From: Lachnospiraceae bacterium
GTDB taxonomy: Bacteria > Bacillota > Clostridia > Lachnospirales > Lachnospiraceae
Assembly (NCBI GenBank): GCA_910576385.1
Contig: CAJTIR010000003.1
Location: 1 to 64,000, forward strand
Reading direction: 5' to 3'
DNA length: 64,000 bases
Shown here in pieces: positions 17,108-26,297 of the stretch (position 1 is its first letter; each line of letters begins with the position of its first letter). The translations under genes and the position numbers were made by a program. Below the pieces are notes generated by a model. It saw only the letters and a list, made by a program, of their open reading frames with translations, did no database searches and was not told the DNA's origin.

Positions 17108-18199
17108 ATGTGTAAGATAGCTGAAGATAAGATTATTATATACGGTGCGGGATGTTGTGGGGCATTGTTTGCAGAGCTGCTGTTGAAATCTGGGCTTCAT
17201 GCAGAGGTTTTTTTTGATAAAAGCCCTGCCAAGGAAGGAAAACGACTTATGGGGCTTCAGATACAGCAGCCCGCTTTACTGGACGCCGAGAGCCTGGTAG
17301 TTGTATGCATCCTCAAAAAAGGGAAACTGTATGAAGAAATAGCGCAAAATCTCAGACAATTGGGATACAAAAAAATCCTACATATTTATGATCTCAGGGA
17401 AGAAGCATGGCTGTTTCAAGAACAAAGTCTAGTTTTTGCGCCCCATAAAGAACAGGTGCAAGAGAATTTATTCCGATATGAAAATTTGAGAAAGCATCTT
17501 TCAGATGAATTGTCCTGTCGTGTGTTGGATAGTATCCTGCGGTTTTTGCTGGAGGATGCGGATGTAGAATTTCCAGCGTTTGAAATTGAAGAACAATATT
17601 TCGCTTATGATATTTATCAAAAAATTGAAAATGAGAGCGTTATAGATTGTGGAGCATTTAGAGGCGATGTTATGCGTATTTTTTTGAAAAAAAATAAAAA
17701 TCTGTTTGCGCATTATCTTGCAATTGAACCAGACGCCGCATATCTTCCTTTTTTACAATCTACAGCAAAGGAATATGACAATGGAAAAATAGAAATAAAG
17801 AACTGTGCTTTAAGTGATAAACAGGAGACACTTAGAATGCGCAATTATGCACAAGAGGATTCCATAGTCTGCGAAGATGGAGAGACACAGGCAGAAGCAT
17901 ATCCGCTGGATGATCTGTTAGAGGGCAGGTCATGTACTTTTTTAAAGATAGATGTGGAAGGCTACGATAAGAAAGTAATACAGGGAGCACGACGTTTGAT
18001 CTATGAACAGAAACCAGTAATTGCAGTGGCAGCGTATCATCATGAGGCGGATTTTTATGAGATATTTGAACTATTGCAGAGTATATATTCGAACTATCAT
18101 TTCTATTTGCGCAGCTATATGAATTTTCAGGAGACTATTATCTATGCGGTTCCGCCGTGGCGGTTAATAAAGGAGGAAGAACATGAAATATACAAATAA
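17108..18199 (+). CDS. FkbM-family methyltransferase with N-terminal Rossmann-like domain
   Basis: A 363-residue predicted SAM-dependent O-methyltransferase. The N-terminal domain has IIYGAGCCGALFAELL and FFDKSPAKEG. The FkbM part has SVIDCGAFRGDVMRIFLKK, AIEPDAAY, FLKIDVEGYDKKVIQGA and a C-terminal YLRSYMNFQETIIYAVP, the same ending as the paralogue at 6441. It is the third copy of this two-domain design in the block and, unlike the one at 14174, is uninterrupted. The aldo/keto reductase start lies inside its 3' end. Confidence 0.84.
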   Translation: MCKIAEDKIIIYGAGCCGALFAELLLKSGLHAEVFFDKSPAKEGKRLMGLQIQQPALLDAESLVVVCILKKGKLYEEIAQNLRQLGYKKILHIYDLREEAWLFQEQSLVFAPHKEQVQENLFRYENLRKHLSDELSCRVLDSILRFLLEDADVEFPAFEIEEQYFAYDIYQKIENESVIDCGAFRGDVMRIFLKKNKNLFAHYLAIEPDAAYLPFLQSTAKEYDNGKIEIKNCALSDKQETLRMRNYAQEDSIVCEDGETQAEAYPLDDLLEGRSCTFLKIDVEGYDKKVIQGARRLIYEQKPVIAVAAYHHEADFYEIFELLQSIYSNYHFYLRSYMNFQETIIYAVPPWRLIKEEEHEIYK

Positions 18200-19142
18200 G
18201 TTTGGAATGAATTTATCAAAAATTGGGTTAGGGACCGGACGTTTTGGTACAGTCGTGAGCGAAGAGACATCCTTTGAGATGTTAGATTTGTTTTATGAGA
18301 ATGGTGGAAATGTCATAGACACAGCAAGAAATTATTATGAATGGGTAGAAAATGGCAGGGGAAAAAGTGAACAGACAATTGGCAAATGGATGGCCAAGAG
18401 AGGGGTTAGAGATAAGGTATATATTTCTACTAAATGTGGGGTGCGCAACGAAGGAAAAACTTTTTATATGAATCTGTCTAAGGAAAATTTGTTAGAGGAA
18501 TGTAAACAGAGTTTGGAAGCCTTACAGACAGATTATATTGATATTTATCTGCTTCATCGGGACGAGCCTGACCGTTTGGTGGAAGAAATTATGGAGACTT
18601 TGCAGGTAGTACAGGAAGTAGGAAAAGTAAAGACTATTGGGGTCTGTAACTGGTCGGCAGACAGGGTAAAGAAGGCCAATATTTATGCTTTAGAACATGG
18701 TCTGGCGCCATTTAAAATTGTCCAGACCTGGTGGTCAATTGCTGCTTATACACCAAATATGTGGAATGATCCTACCACCACTTGGATGGATATGGAAATG
18801 TATAATTATCTAAAAGAAAATAATTTATTGGGGATGGCCTATACTTCACAGGCAAAAGGATTTTTCCAGAAAGCGATTCGGGATGGATATGAAAATGTAG
18901 ATGATTTTCTAAAACATAGAGTGGCAACAGAGGAAAATCTTCAGAGATTGGAGAGAATACGAGAATATTGTGAGCAGAAAAAAGTTTCTCCTACAGCTGT
19001 GGTCAATGGTTATATCACAGATAATGATGTAGAGGGACTGGCATTGGTGAGTTGTTCCAAATTGGAACAGCTTAGAGATATTCTGGAACACTGTGATGTA
19101 TCAGTAGATAGAGAATGGATTAGACAGTTTGAAGTGAGGTAG
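18183..19142 (+). CDS. Aldo/keto reductase
   Basis: A 319-residue NAD(P)H-dependent oxidoreductase with the AKR catalytic set: Asp and Tyr in VIDTARNYYEW, Lys in VYISTKCGV and His in YLLHRDEP. It overlaps the end of the FkbM gene by 17 nt with AGGAGG at 18171 inside that gene, so translation is probably coupled. In a sugar locus it probably reduces a keto or aldehyde group on the branched or deoxy sugar, for example an acetyl side chain left by the TPP enzyme. That link is inference. Confidence 0.85.
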   Translation: MKYTNKFGMNLSKIGLGTGRFGTVVSEETSFEMLDLFYENGGNVIDTARNYYEWVENGRGKSEQTIGKWMAKRGVRDKVYISTKCGVRNEGKTFYMNLSKENLLEECKQSLEALQTDYIDIYLLHRDEPDRLVEEIMETLQVVQEVGKVKTIGVCNWSADRVKKANIYALEHGLAPFKIVQTWWSIAAYTPNMWNDPTTTWMDMEMYNYLKENNLLGMAYTSQAKGFFQKAIRDGYENVDDFLKHRVATEENLQRLERIREYCEQKKVSPTAVVNGYITDNDVEGLALVSCSKLEQLRDILEHCDVSVDREWIRQFEVR

Positions 19143-19160
19143 TATAGGAGGAAATTTAGG

Positions 19161-21380
19161 ATGAAATCACAATTTAAACAGGCGATTGATATATCTGCTC
19201 AGATTCAAGATATTTTTAATCAGGTATTTGCAATCCTTAATACAAACCATGAGGTTGAAATAGAAGAGCTTACTGAGCAGTTAAAAGGCAGTATTAAAAA
19301 GGTTATCAATATTTTCTGCAGGCAGCTTGGGGATAATGATTCTGAATTAAAAACACTTTTTACTCAGTTATATGAAATGATAGAAGCAGAAAATATTGAT
19401 AAAGAAATGGTAGATAATTTGCTGCATAGAATTAACGTGATGTGCATATCGGAAATTTTGAAAGAAGAAGAGGATTTTTCCAATTATATTGATTGTCTTC
19501 AAATGGTCTGCAAAAGTGGAATCAGCATATTTATTACCGTATGCGATACGCCTTGCGGCAGTCCTGATTTTACTTATGCTATGGGAGAAAAACTTTGCCA
19601 GCTCGGTCTTAATGTAAATCTTAGTACCAAATTCAGGGCGTCTTATTGTGCTGTAATTGATGGTAAGAAAAATTTGGAGGAAAAAATTTCTGAAATTAGT
19701 CCTTTGACTATAAATTGTAAATTAGGACAATCTGTGATTGAGATAATGAGCAGGGGATTTAATAAGATAAGCGCCGATGATATCTATGTTGTCCAAGCGG
19801 GGGCCAGCAGTATATCCATCAATGGAAAACAAGTAACTGTAAACAAGCGCGGGGTATGTACACGCGGAATATCATTTGTTGTCTATGACAAAATAAATGA
19901 TTGTGTGCTTGATTCGGTAAATTTTGATACCTTATGTGAGCACATCCCAGCCTATAGAGATTCAGATAGTTTATTTGTCCAAACATTTATTAAAAATCAT
20001 CCAGAAATTGTTTTTCTGAAACAAAAGAATCCAACATTCCCGACAAAAAATTTATCTGAAAACGAAAAATATATTTGTGAAAACAGAATAAATATGTATA
20101 CCTTAACACAAAATCCCAATATGCCCTGTGCGCTTTCAGAGTATATTAAGGAGCCAGAAGGAATTATAGAGGTTGTTTGTGCTCCTAAGTCATATATAGG
20201 TACAGATAAGACGAGACATTTGGTAGATTTTCATGGTAAATATTTGAATACAGTCAATGGACACCGCCTCACGGTTGGACAGCCAGAACAGTACAAGCGT
20301 GTGATATATTATGTGGGAGGATGTGATATATTAGGGATTGGAAATAGGGATGAAGGGACAGAAGCGTCTTGGCTGCAAAAATTTTTAAACGAATATGCAG
20401 AATCTGAAGGATTTATTGTGGAAAATTATGGACACGCTTTAGATGGTATGAGTGTGGAACATGAAGTGGTTTTGATGCTGGAATCTCTTCCACTGCGGCC
20501 AGGTGATATTGTCGTTGGTTTGGGTGGAACAGAGGTTTACAATTCTGAATGTGATATCCGTCCTTATAAATATGGCGAATTATTCTGGGATGAAGGTCAT
20601 TTGACAGAAACAGCAACTATGCTGATTGCAAAGGGAATATTTGAAAATTTGAAAGAAAACGATTTTTACAGAGAATATCTTCAGATGGAACAGAAATTCC
20701 ATAAAAGAATAGAATCAGATTATGGTTTGAATAGCGAACAATTATTAGAACTTGAGAGTTATAAGAAAACATTATTTGATTTTTGGGAGCATAATCTGAG
20801 ACAATTTAATACTATTGGCTCTATTGTAATGAATTGTAACCCATTTACGAGAGGGCATCGTTATTTAATAGAAGAATGTGCTAAGAAATGTGACCGTCTT
20901 ATTGTCTTTGTCGTACAGGAGGATAAGTCCTTTTTCCCATTTTCAGAAAGATATAAACTTGTGAAAGATGGGTGCTCAGATTTAGAAAATGTATATGTAA
21001 TAGAAAGCGGTAAATTTATTATATCATCGTTGACTTTTGAGGATTATTTCAATAAGAAATCACTTCAGGACAGAGTGATTGACTGTTCTGATGACGTTAT
21101 ACTTTTTATCAATGAAATTGCACCAACTCTTAATATTAAAATTCGTTTTGTAGGTTCAGAACCGAATGACAAAGTAACAAATCAATATAATCGGACACTT
21201 GAAAGAATGCTTCCTTCTTATGGGATTGATTTCCAGGAAATTCCAAGAAAAGAGACAAATGGAGAAGTAATATCAGCAAGTAGAGTGCGTGATCTTCTAA
21301 AAGGGCATGATTGGGCAACGATTTCCAAACTTGTGCCAGATGTGACATTGAAGTATCTCAAAGAAAAATATGGAAACTAG
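19161..21380 (+). CDS. Three-part protein: ILEI/FAM3-like, SGNH-like and citrate-lyase-ligase-like cytidylyltransferase domains
   Basis: A 739-residue protein with an unusual layout. Residues 1-110 are helical and unassigned. Residues about 120-280 resemble the ILEI/FAM3 (PANDER-like) fold: FITVCDTPCGSPDFT, then SRGFNKISADDIYVV and NGKQVTVNKRGV followed by FVVYD and DSVNFDT. Residues about 375-500 look like an SGNH hydrolase-like domain (VIYYVGGCDILG, VGLGGTEVYN, WDEGHLTETATM). The last 200 residues match the nucleotidyltransferase domain of citrate lyase ligase (CitC): GSIVMNCNPFTRGHRYLIEE with the HxGH-like site, FVGSEPNDKVTNQYN and VISASRVRDLL. No citrate lyase genes are present. It may activate a small acid or sugar phosphate for attachment to the glycan. 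Domain calls are by eye. Confidence 0.7.
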   Translation: MKSQFKQAIDISAQIQDIFNQVFAILNTNHEVEIEELTEQLKGSIKKVINIFCRQLGDNDSELKTLFTQLYEMIEAENIDKEMVDNLLHRINVMCISEILKEEEDFSNYIDCLQMVCKSGISIFITVCDTPCGSPDFTYAMGEKLCQLGLNVNLSTKFRASYCAVIDGKKNLEEKISEISPLTINCKLGQSVIEIMSRGFNKISADDIYVVQAGASSISINGKQVTVNKRGVCTRGISFVVYDKINDCVLDSVNFDTLCEHIPAYRDSDSLFVQTFIKNHPEIVFLKQKNPTFPTKNLSENEKYICENRINMYTLTQNPNMPCALSEYIKEPEGIIEVVCAPKSYIGTDKTRHLVDFHGKYLNTVNGHRLTVGQPEQYKRVIYYVGGCDILGIGNRDEGTEASWLQKFLNEYAESEGFIVENYGHALDGMSVEHEVVLMLESLPLRPGDIVVGLGGTEVYNSECDIRPYKYGELFWDEGHLTETATMLIAKGIFENLKENDFYREYLQMEQKFHKRIESDYGLNSEQLLELESYKKTLFDFWEHNLRQFNTIGSIVMNCNPFTRGHRYLIEECAKKCDRLIVFVVQEDKSFFPFSERYKLVKDGCSDLENVYVIESGKFIISSLTFEDYFNKKSLQDRVIDCSDDVILFINEIAPTLNIKIRFVGSEPNDKVTNQYNRTLERMLPSYGIDFQEIPRKETNGEVISASRVRDLLKGHDWATISKLVPDVTLKYLKEKYGN

Positions 21381-21448
21381 GATGATGTATTACGAAGTAC
21401 ATAAAAGAGATCATTTTGATTTATGAGAATTGAACATTAGGAGGGCAT

Positions 21449-22753
21449 ATGGGAAAAATTGTGGTGCTGGGCGCTGGGTGTGCTGGGTTGGCCGCAGCTT
21501 ATGAATTAAAACAGAAGAATTTAGATGCAGTGGTATATGAGAAAAATGCTGAGTATGGCGGTTTGTGCCGCAGTTTTATGATAGATGGATTTACCTTTGA
21601 TACATTTGCCCATGTAAATTTTTCTAAGGATCCCTATGTAATATCAATGTTGGAGGAGAAAACAGATTATTTCATTCACAAACCAGAGGCGGTCAATTAT
21701 TATCACGGTCACTGGGTGCGCAATCCGGCGCAGAATAATCTGGTCGATCTTCCTGTTGAAGAAAGAATTTCTGTAATTGAAGGATTTGTGAATCGAGAGA
21801 TCGATCGACAAGTGCATAATTATGATGAGTGGCTTCGGTTACAGTATGGTGATTATTTTACAGATCATTTTCCAGCGGCTTATACGAAAAAATATTGGAC
21901 AGTAGAACCTAAGGAACTGGAGACAAGATGGGTGGAGGGACGGATGTATCAACCAACGCTTAAAGAAGTGCTTCGTGGTTCTATGACAAAGGAGACGCCC
22001 AATGTTCATTATACCAAGGAAATCCATTACCCCAAAAAGGGCGGCTATGGAGCTTTTTTGAAACCATTTGCGGATAAAGTAGAGATTTGTTTGAATAAGA
22101 AAGTGATTTATTTAAATTCTTTGGATAAGGTGATTCGTTTTGCAGATGGGGAAGAGGTTTACTATGATAAGGTGATATCAACGATTCCTATGACTGAGCT
22201 TGTAACATATATGGAGAATGTGCCAGAAGAAATCAAAAAATCAGCGGATGATTTGGAATATACATCAGGAGTGATGATTTCTATTGGGCTAAATTGTGAT
22301 AATGTATCACCAGAACTATGGTTTTATATTTATGATGAAGAAATATGTCCAGCCAGAGTCTATGCACCAAATATTAAGTCGCCAGCGAATGTGCCTGCTG
22401 GCTGTTGTGCTCTGCAGGCAGAAGTGTATTTTTCCAAAAGAAAGCCTTTGACAAAATCTATGGAAGAGATAAAAGAAGAGACTGTTCGGCAGTTAATTAA
22501 TATGGGAATTTTTTCTAGTGAAAATATACAGGTAGTAGATGTTCGTATGGAGAAATATGCAAATATTATGTTTACTCCCAAGATTTACCAGGCAAGGGAG
22601 AGGGTGCGTATTTTTTTGGAAAATCAAGGGATTGTTTGTGCAGGAAGATTTGGGGAATGGGATTATCTTTGGACAGGACAAAGTATTGTGAGTGGAAAAA
22701 AAGCGGCAGAACGGGTTGAAATTGGAGAATATTTTAGAGAGGAAAATGTGTAG
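21449..22753 (+). CDS. FAD-dependent amine oxidase / UDP-galactopyranose-mutase-like oxidoreductase
   Basis: A 434-residue flavoprotein. The FAD-binding dinucleotide fold is VVLGAGCAGLAAAYEL ending in VYEKNAEYGGLCRS, and a C-terminal FAD-contact block WTGQSIVSGKKAAERV is present. The family includes protoporphyrinogen oxidase-like and UDP-galactopyranose-mutase-like proteins, which are common in polysaccharide loci. AGGAGG precedes ATG 21449. Exact substrate unknown. It may be a sugar oxidase or mutase. Confidence 0.78.
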   Translation: MGKIVVLGAGCAGLAAAYELKQKNLDAVVYEKNAEYGGLCRSFMIDGFTFDTFAHVNFSKDPYVISMLEEKTDYFIHKPEAVNYYHGHWVRNPAQNNLVDLPVEERISVIEGFVNREIDRQVHNYDEWLRLQYGDYFTDHFPAAYTKKYWTVEPKELETRWVEGRMYQPTLKEVLRGSMTKETPNVHYTKEIHYPKKGGYGAFLKPFADKVEICLNKKVIYLNSLDKVIRFADGEEVYYDKVISTIPMTELVTYMENVPEEIKKSADDLEYTSGVMISIGLNCDNVSPELWFYIYDEEICPARVYAPNIKSPANVPAGCCALQAEVYFSKRKPLTKSMEEIKEETVRQLINMGIFSSENIQVVDVRMEKYANIMFTPKIYQARERVRIFLENQGIVCAGRFGEWDYLWTGQSIVSGKKAAERVEIGEYFREENV

Positions 22754-22778
22754 TGAATTTATTATACAGGGTGAATAA

Positions 22779-23756
22779 ATGGAAAATTTTATCGGGCAAT
22801 ACTTTATAGATTTACAGCAGATAGCGTTACATTATTTGTTATCAAATTATGATTATTGTTATTTGGATGCCATGCATGAGAAGAATAGAACGATTGGCAG
22901 TAAGACGATCATCTCTGGATCTTCACATGCAATGAATGGGATTGTGGAAACTGAATTGCCGAAAGGAACGATTAATTTTTCAATTTCGTCCCAAGATCTA
23001 TATTTTGACTTTTTGAATATAAAGAAAGCAATAGAGGGAGGAAAGCAGCGAATAGAGAACTGTGTGATAAATATTGGATATTACATGATGTATCAGGATT
23101 TATCACTTAGTGAAACGCTGGGCTATCTGATGTATCGTGTTTATGGACCCCTGTTTGGAGATACCCATAATTATCAGGGAGAGAAGAAAATAGATTTCTG
23201 GTCAGCTTATAAGAAGTATGAGACGATGTATTCTGAGCAATTGATTCACCGAGTATGTATCGAATTTGGAAGAAAATTTTTTGAAGGCGAGGGTTCTTAT
23301 TATGGAAGTCTCAAAGCCAGAGAACAAAATAATCTTTTGTCGGCAAATGGAATAGTTTGGCAAGAGCTGGGGGAAGAACAAAAATGCGTCTATGCACAAA
23401 AGCGGGCGGCTGATCATAATCGACTAAAAAAGCATTTTCAATCTCGGAAAGAGAATGGCAGAATCGTCCAGGAAATGACACAATATCTGTACGAAAAAGG
23501 CATAAAACCTATATTTGCAATTTTTCCATTTACTAGATTTTATAATTATTATATTGATGATGCATACAAAAAGGATATTTTTTCTTTACTAGATAGCTTG
23601 CCCTATGAGGTAGAATTTTTAGATATGAATGAGTATATGGATCTCTTTGAAGATGATGATTTTTTAGATACAGATCATCTGAATTTGACAGGGGCCAGAA
23701 AGGCATCGAAATTGTTAAATGAGTTTATTGCAGTAACTAACAAAAGCAGTGATTAA
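22779..23756 (+). CDS. SGNH-like protein, possible O-acyl esterase or transferase
   Basis: A 325-residue protein that I cannot place in a named family. ISGSSHAMNGI near residue 45 looks like an SGNH block I with the nucleophile Ser, and FLDTDHLNLTGARKAS near the C-terminus resembles block V with the Asp-x-x-His pair. NCVINIGYYMMY could be the middle block. Such proteins often add or remove acetyl groups on surface glycans. No signal peptide or membrane helix is evident, so it is probably cytoplasmic. It could act on the product of the neighbouring TagB-like transferase. Confidence 0.6.
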   Translation: MENFIGQYFIDLQQIALHYLLSNYDYCYLDAMHEKNRTIGSKTIISGSSHAMNGIVETELPKGTINFSISSQDLYFDFLNIKKAIEGGKQRIENCVINIGYYMMYQDLSLSETLGYLMYRVYGPLFGDTHNYQGEKKIDFWSAYKKYETMYSEQLIHRVCIEFGRKFFEGEGSYYGSLKAREQNNLLSANGIVWQELGEEQKCVYAQKRAADHNRLKKHFQSRKENGRIVQEMTQYLYEKGIKPIFAIFPFTRFYNYYIDDAYKKDIFSLLDSLPYEVEFLDMNEYMDLFEDDDFLDTDHLNLTGARKASKLLNEFIAVTNKSSD

Positions 23757-23801
23757 AAAGGTTAATATAGAAATTATTAAGGACCTATCAGGAGAAAAGA
23801 G

Positions 23802-25250
23802 ATGAGTAACGAGGGAATTTACATAAAACGAGCGCAGGAATTAATAGAGGGAATAGAACGTGGAGATTTCTCAAATATTGCCAGACTGCCAGAGTCATAT
23901 AGATATGGTCATCTGAGAGCATTGCTTTATGTAGCAGACCATTTGGATAATGGAAGGAAATTATATGAGCAAGTATATGATAGGGTTATGGAATATGGGA
24001 AATATCATCTCCATGAAAAGATAAAAAAACAGCAAAAGATAAAAGTTGCATTCCTAGTTATATCAGCTGCAGAGTGGGCGGCAGAACAAGTTTATCAGAG
24101 ACTTTCGCAAGATGAACATTTAGAATGTTATGTGGTGGTTTGTCCGTTGCTAGATCGGGAAAAGGAAAGCCGCATGAAAATTGAGGAGCAGTCCTACCGT
24201 TATTTTGAGAACAATGGTTATGACGTCAGGCGTGTATATGATAGTGAGCAGGATAATAGTAAAGGGTGGGAAGATATAGGGGGCATTGCGGATATAGTCG
24301 TCCATCTAACACCATATTATCAAGCGTTACCAGAGCAGTTCCAAATAGAACAATTCCCGTTATCTGTGATTAATGGTTATATACCATATGGAATGTATGT
24401 GGCAAACAGTTATTATGGGACCTATATTGAATATGGAGTATATAATAAAGAATTTGTAAATATGCAGTGGAGAGTATATGCAGATTCAAATCTCAATTGG
24501 TTGGGATATCAGAAATATGGTTTACTGAATGCGAAAAATGTGCTTTATTCTGGATATGTAAAGATGGATTATTTTTTTGAAAAAAGAAACTTTTCAATGG
24601 ATGAAATCGGTCAGATCTGGAAGAGTCCAGCACAAGCGGATCATTTGAAAATGAAGCGGCTTATTATCGCGCCGCATCATACTGTGGAAGAAAATGCAAT
24701 CGTACAATATTCAACATTTGTTAAAAATGCATATTTTTGGCTGTATCTGGCACAGAAATATCAAGACAAAATTACTTTTATTTTTAAACCGCATCCTAAT
24801 TTAAGAGATAAAACAATTCAAGCTCGTTTTTTTCATTCCTTTGAGGAATATGATGCGTATCTAGAAATGTGGAATGCACTACCAAATGCAAAAGTGGTGG
24901 AAGAGGAAAGTTATCTTGATATTTTTGCGACGTCGGACGGTATGATTATGGATTCGGCTTCTTTTATTGGTGAGTATCTATATGTAAATAAGCCGTTGTT
25001 GTTTCTGACACGGGAGGAGCAGAGATTTAACAGTTTGGGGGAGAAAATTTTGCCCTGTTATTATGCTGCAAAAGGTGAAAATTATATTGCTATTGAACAG
25101 TTTATAGAAAATGTTATTTTGCAGGGGGATGATACGATGGAGAAACAAAGAACCCAAGTGTTCGAGGAAGTGTTGGATTATGTAACTATAAATGGTTGTA
25201 CAGCTTCTGAATGTATATGCAGAGATATTTTGGGATTATTTAACGAATAA
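23802..25250 (+). CDS. CDP-glycerol glycerophosphotransferase-like (TagB/TagF-type) protein
   Basis: A 482-residue GT-B-like protein. The C-terminal half has FIFKPHPNLRDK and TSDGMIMDSASFIGEYLYV followed by PLLFL, matching the CDP-glycerol:poly(glycerophosphate) transferase signature, where the His and the D-S-S region bind the CDP donor. The first 80 residues are an extra helical segment. It ends the first long transcription unit, with a strong hairpin terminator 42 nt after the stop. It probably transfers glycerol phosphate or a related group to the glycan. Confidence 0.75.
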   Translation: MSNEGIYIKRAQELIEGIERGDFSNIARLPESYRYGHLRALLYVADHLDNGRKLYEQVYDRVMEYGKYHLHEKIKKQQKIKVAFLVISAAEWAAEQVYQRLSQDEHLECYVVVCPLLDREKESRMKIEEQSYRYFENNGYDVRRVYDSEQDNSKGWEDIGGIADIVVHLTPYYQALPEQFQIEQFPLSVINGYIPYGMYVANSYYGTYIEYGVYNKEFVNMQWRVYADSNLNWLGYQKYGLLNAKNVLYSGYVKMDYFFEKRNFSMDEIGQIWKSPAQADHLKMKRLIIAPHHTVEENAIVQYSTFVKNAYFWLYLAQKYQDKITFIFKPHPNLRDKTIQARFFHSFEEYDAYLEMWNALPNAKVVEEESYLDIFATSDGMIMDSASFIGEYLYVNKPLLFLTREEQRFNSLGEKILPCYYAAKGENYIAIEQFIENVILQGDDTMEKQRTQVFEEVLDYVTINGCTASECICRDILGLFNE

Positions 25251-25291
25251 TTTTTAGTTATTGATGATAAAATAGGTTATTTTTATAGAGT

Positions 25292-25338
25292 AAAAAATCG
25301 CTATATTCCTTGTAAGAGAGGTATTACAGCGGTTTTTT
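25292..25338. terminator. Intrinsic terminator, possibly bidirectional
   Basis: AAAAAATCGCT (25292-25302) pairs with AGCGGTTTTTT (25328-25338): 11 bp with one G-U pair, a loop of 25 nt, and A-run and T-run flanks on either side. It closes the unit ending with the TagB-like gene. Confidence 0.7.
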
Positions 25339-25344
25339 ATTTGT

Positions 25345-25477
25345 TAAATTTGAGTTTCCCCGTTTTGCAATTTAAACCTTTTGAACGAATCTATAAATTG
25401 TAATTTATGTTAGTGCGGCAGCCCCCTTTTGGCACGATAAGTTCGGCTGTTATAAAAAATAGGGAAACTTAAATTGT
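25345..25477. repeat. Imperfect terminal inverted repeat, MITE-like
   Basis: TTAAATTTGAGTTTCCC on the left is mirrored by GGGAAACTTAAATTGTAA on the right, about 100 bp apart, with two mismatches in the core. The interior holds a smaller CAGCC/GGCTG pair and no ORF. The size and layout fit a small non-autonomous element or a cruciform, but no target-site duplication is obvious. Confidence 0.35.
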
Positions 25478-25484
25478 AAAAAAA

Positions 25485-25513
25485 TTGAAATCTGTCGAAA
25501 ATTATAATATAAT
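25485..25513 (+). promoter_or_regulatory. Sigma-A type promoter for the methyltransferase/HAD/nucleotidyltransferase operon
   Basis: TTGAAA at 25485-25490, a 17-bp spacer, TATAAT at 25508-25513, and the start codon at 25556 behind an AAGGAG site. Close to consensus at both boxes. Confidence 0.75.
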
Positions 25514-25555
25514 AGAAATCATATTTTTTGGTAGAATTCAGATAAGGAGCTTATT

Positions 25556-26293
25556 ATGCGCATAAAAGAGAAAATAACAGATATTGATTATCAGAAAACA
25601 AGACAGTTTTTTAAAAATCGTGCCGGAAAGTTTTCGGATGATAATCCATATTCTGTGACAATGTATCAAGATAATAATAAGAAGTTGGTGGAAGAGAGAA
25701 ATCAAAAGGAGACAAATAAACTTTGTCCATTATTGCAGTTGAACAGTGAATCAAAGGTGTTGGATGTAGCTTGCGGAATAGGGCGCTGGGCGGATTCTTT
25801 GCCAGTGGATATTAAAGAATATTGTGGGGTTGATTTCAGCAAAGAGCTGATTCAAATAGCTAATCAGAGGAATAAAAAAGAAAATTTTTATTTTTATGAG
25901 GGAGCAGCTCACGAAATTGAATCTGTACTGTACAAAAACGATAAGGGAATTTACAATAGAATTTTGTTAGTTGGTATATTGATGTATCTCAATGACAGAG
26001 AACTTGGTGATACCTTGGAACAAATTGAGAGAGTTTGTGATGAACATGCTGTGATATGTATCAGGGAGCCTGTGGGGTTGAAAGAAAGACTTACGCTTAA
26101 GGACTTTTTCTCTGATGAATTGAAGGATGATTATAATGCCATATATAGAACTTGTCATGAATTTCAAGAATTTTTTGATAAATCATTTCTAAAAAAAGGA
26201 TTTGAACTCCGACATCAAGGGTTTTTATTTGATGAGGATGCATTAAATAACCGAAAAGAGACTGCACAATACTTTTACATATTAGAGAGGTAG
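25556..26293 (+). CDS. Class I SAM-dependent methyltransferase
   Basis: A 245-residue methyltransferase. The SAM-binding motif I is VLDVACGIGRWADSLP (about residues 64-79), followed by YCGVDFSKELIQIA. ILLVGILMYLND is motif II-like and VICIREPVG is motif III-like. It is the first gene of a three-gene operon with its own promoter and is followed 4 nt later by a HAD phosphatase. Together with the cytidylyltransferase-like third gene it may make a methylated, nucleotide-activated small molecule. Substrate unknown. Confidence 0.8.
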   Translation: MRIKEKITDIDYQKTRQFFKNRAGKFSDDNPYSVTMYQDNNKKLVEERNQKETNKLCPLLQLNSESKVLDVACGIGRWADSLPVDIKEYCGVDFSKELIQIANQRNKKENFYFYEGAAHEIESVLYKNDKGIYNRILLVGILMYLNDRELGDTLEQIERVCDEHAVICIREPVGLKERLTLKDFFSDELKDDYNAIYRTCHEFQEFFDKSFLKKGFELRHQGFLFDEDALNNRKETAQYFYILER

Positions 26294-26297
26294 AGGA

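Larger units (their letters stand above)
25251..25555. other. Non-coding gap of 305 bp with terminator, long inverted repeat and promoter
   Basis: This gap separates two transcription units. It holds a terminator hairpin at 25292-25338, a long imperfect inverted repeat at 25345-25477 and a near-consensus promoter at 25485-25513. No ORF with a ribosome site is seen. Confidence 0.7.
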
